A program made the position numbers and the translations under genes. Source: Auanema rhodensis (taxonomy: Eukaryota; Nematoda; Chromadorea; Rhabditida; Rhabditidae). From it: a stretch of DNA of 64,000 nt. How positions within the stretch are numbered: position 1 is the stretch's first letter; the number at the start of each line of letters is the position of its first letter. This document shows, piece by piece, positions 63,348 to 64,000 of this stretch. Where the stretch lies: positions 11,036,001 through 11,100,000 of the forward strand of contig OZ059895.1 in NCBI GenBank assembly GCA_964057225.1, written 5' to 3'. A model generated the notes under the pieces. The model worked only from the letters and a program-made list of their open reading frames with translations, was not told where the DNA came from and made no database searches.

Positions 63348-64000
63348 CACGTTCCATCTGGATCCCTCGATGATATCAAATTTTATGTGCTCCAAATGCA
63401 AAAAATTAAAAAAGGTTTTACAGTTGTTCAGTGTTTAAACAATGTTTGTTTCGATAGGAAATAGATAAAAACAGTAAAGTTAAGATGAAGGTTCATTAAC
63501 TACTGGTTTATGACTGTAATATAGAAATAAGATTGAAGATAATTTGCTGCCTCCGGTTGAGCTATCTAAGTAAATCTACTTGAAAAGTGAAAACATTTGT
63601 TACGGAAGAGATAAAATTGAAAATCAGCTGCATGTCGTACTTTCAACAAGGTATAGTTGAAAGCGAAAATATCTGATTTTCAATGATTTACATACTTATC
63701 CTCGTTATAGTTTTTTTCCAATTTCATGTTAGTTATGTAACTTTCCACGTTCCATCTGGTTCCCTCGATGATATCAAAGGTTATGTGCTCCAAATACAAT
63801 AAATCAAAAAAGGGTTTCACAGTTGTATAGTGTTTAAACAATGTTTGTTTCGATAGGAAATAGATAAAAACAGTAAAGTTAAGATGAAGGTTCATTAACT
63901 ACTGATTTATGACTGTAATATAGAAATAAGATTGAAGATAATTTGCTGCCTCCGGTTGAACTATCTAAGTAAATCTACTTGAAAAGTGAAAACATTTGTT
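63348..64000. repeat. Right-end satellite monomers, array continues
   Basis: About 1.6 monomers of the CTCCGG type with GGTTCC/TCAAAGG and AAATCAAAAAAGGG. Private changes are CAACAAGGTATAG near 63645, which destroys the AACGTGG element, and TCAAAGGTTATG near 63774. The window ends inside a monomer at ACATTTGTT, with no sign of the array edge. Confidence 0.9.

Larger units (their letters stand above)
1..64000. repeat. ~399 bp satellite DNA array, head to tail, about 160 copies
   Basis: The same AT-rich unit of about 399 bp recurs from the first base to the last in one orientation, with no interruption. Early copies of the motif TTGCTGCC lie 396-399 bp apart. Long-range offsets give a mean unit of 398.2-398.8 bp (8370/21, 7174/18, 3988/10, 2389/6). 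Conserved words in nearly every unit include AAAATCAGCTGCATG, AACGTGG, CATGTTAGTTATGTAA, CTCGATGAT and ACAATGTTTGTT. Both ends fall inside a monomer, so the array is longer than the window. There is no gene, RNA or mobile element between units, so every gene-free stretch here consists of satellite monomers. The location is presumably eukaryotic heterochromatin; the family is not one I recognise. Confidence 0.98.

Noticed and set aside
1-64000. CRISPR array
   Set aside because: The repeated unit is about 399 bp with no short direct repeat alternating with unique spacers. No cas-like gene is present.
1-64000. Transposable element or LTR origin of the monomer
   Set aside because: I found no terminal inverted repeats, target-site duplications, reverse transcriptase or transposase frame, and no copy breaking the tandem register.
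1-64000. Telomeric or simple microsatellite repeats at the array edges
   Set aside because: Both ends of the window are ordinary satellite monomers, and no short telomere-type repeat occurs. The only simple runs are the short A and T tracts within monomers.

Overview
The whole 64 kb window is one uninterrupted tandem (satellite) repeat array. I see no supportable protein-coding gene, RNA gene, transposable element, CRISPR array or unique-sequence spacer. The monomer is about 399 bp and AT-rich. Every copy lies head to tail in the same orientation, giving about 160 copies. The array runs off both ends: base 1 and base 64000 each fall inside a monomer. This points to eukaryotic heterochromatin, for example centromeric, pericentromeric or subtelomeric satellite. 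I do not recognise the monomer and cannot name the species or clade.

Monomers are mosaics with two main variable segments. One is the 'CTGCC' segment, which reads CTGCCTCCGG, CTGCCTTGGG or CTGCCGGGGG and continues into one of several 'CTAAGTAAA' variants. The other is the segment around the conserved CTCGATGAT, about 220 bp further on. It occurs as GGATCC + TCAAATTTT, GGTTCC + TCAAAGCTT, GGATCC + AGCAATTCTTATAAG, GGTGCC + TCAAATCTT, or TCAAAACATATG followed by GAGTCTCAC. Adjacent monomers usually differ clearly. Monomers several units apart are often nearly identical, so the array has higher-order structure made of multi-monomer duplications.

Layout: (1) 1-4.7 kb: a 6-monomer offset (2389 bp) interrupted by one unusually diverged monomer. 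(2) 4.4-20.5 kb: nested duplications, an 8-monomer offset (3189 bp) lying inside a 7.1 kb block that recurs 8370 bp away. (3) 19.5-23.5 kb: a 5-monomer (1992 bp) tandem duplication. (4) 22.9-39.6 kb: an 18-monomer (7174 bp) tandem duplication, then a partial third copy at a 9-monomer (3587 bp) offset. (5) 39.6-43 kb: more diverged monomers with a small 2-monomer duplication. (6) 43-59.2 kb: overlapping duplications at 3-, 10-, 11-, 14- and 15-monomer offsets, the largest being a 10-monomer (3988 bp) tandem pair. (7) 59.2-61 kb: monomers that fit no large block. (8) 61-63.3 kb: a 3-monomer (1195 bp) tandem duplication.

Short open frames recur once per monomer: about 71 codons on the minus strand and 62-86 codons on the plus strand. 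I regard them as chance frames. They are intact in only a minority of copies, the plus-strand ones I checked lack an ATG, and none crosses a whole monomer. The biological interest is the multi-scale duplication history of the array. All offsets were read by eye from shared diagnostic variants. A dot-plot or self-alignment would sharpen the boundaries.
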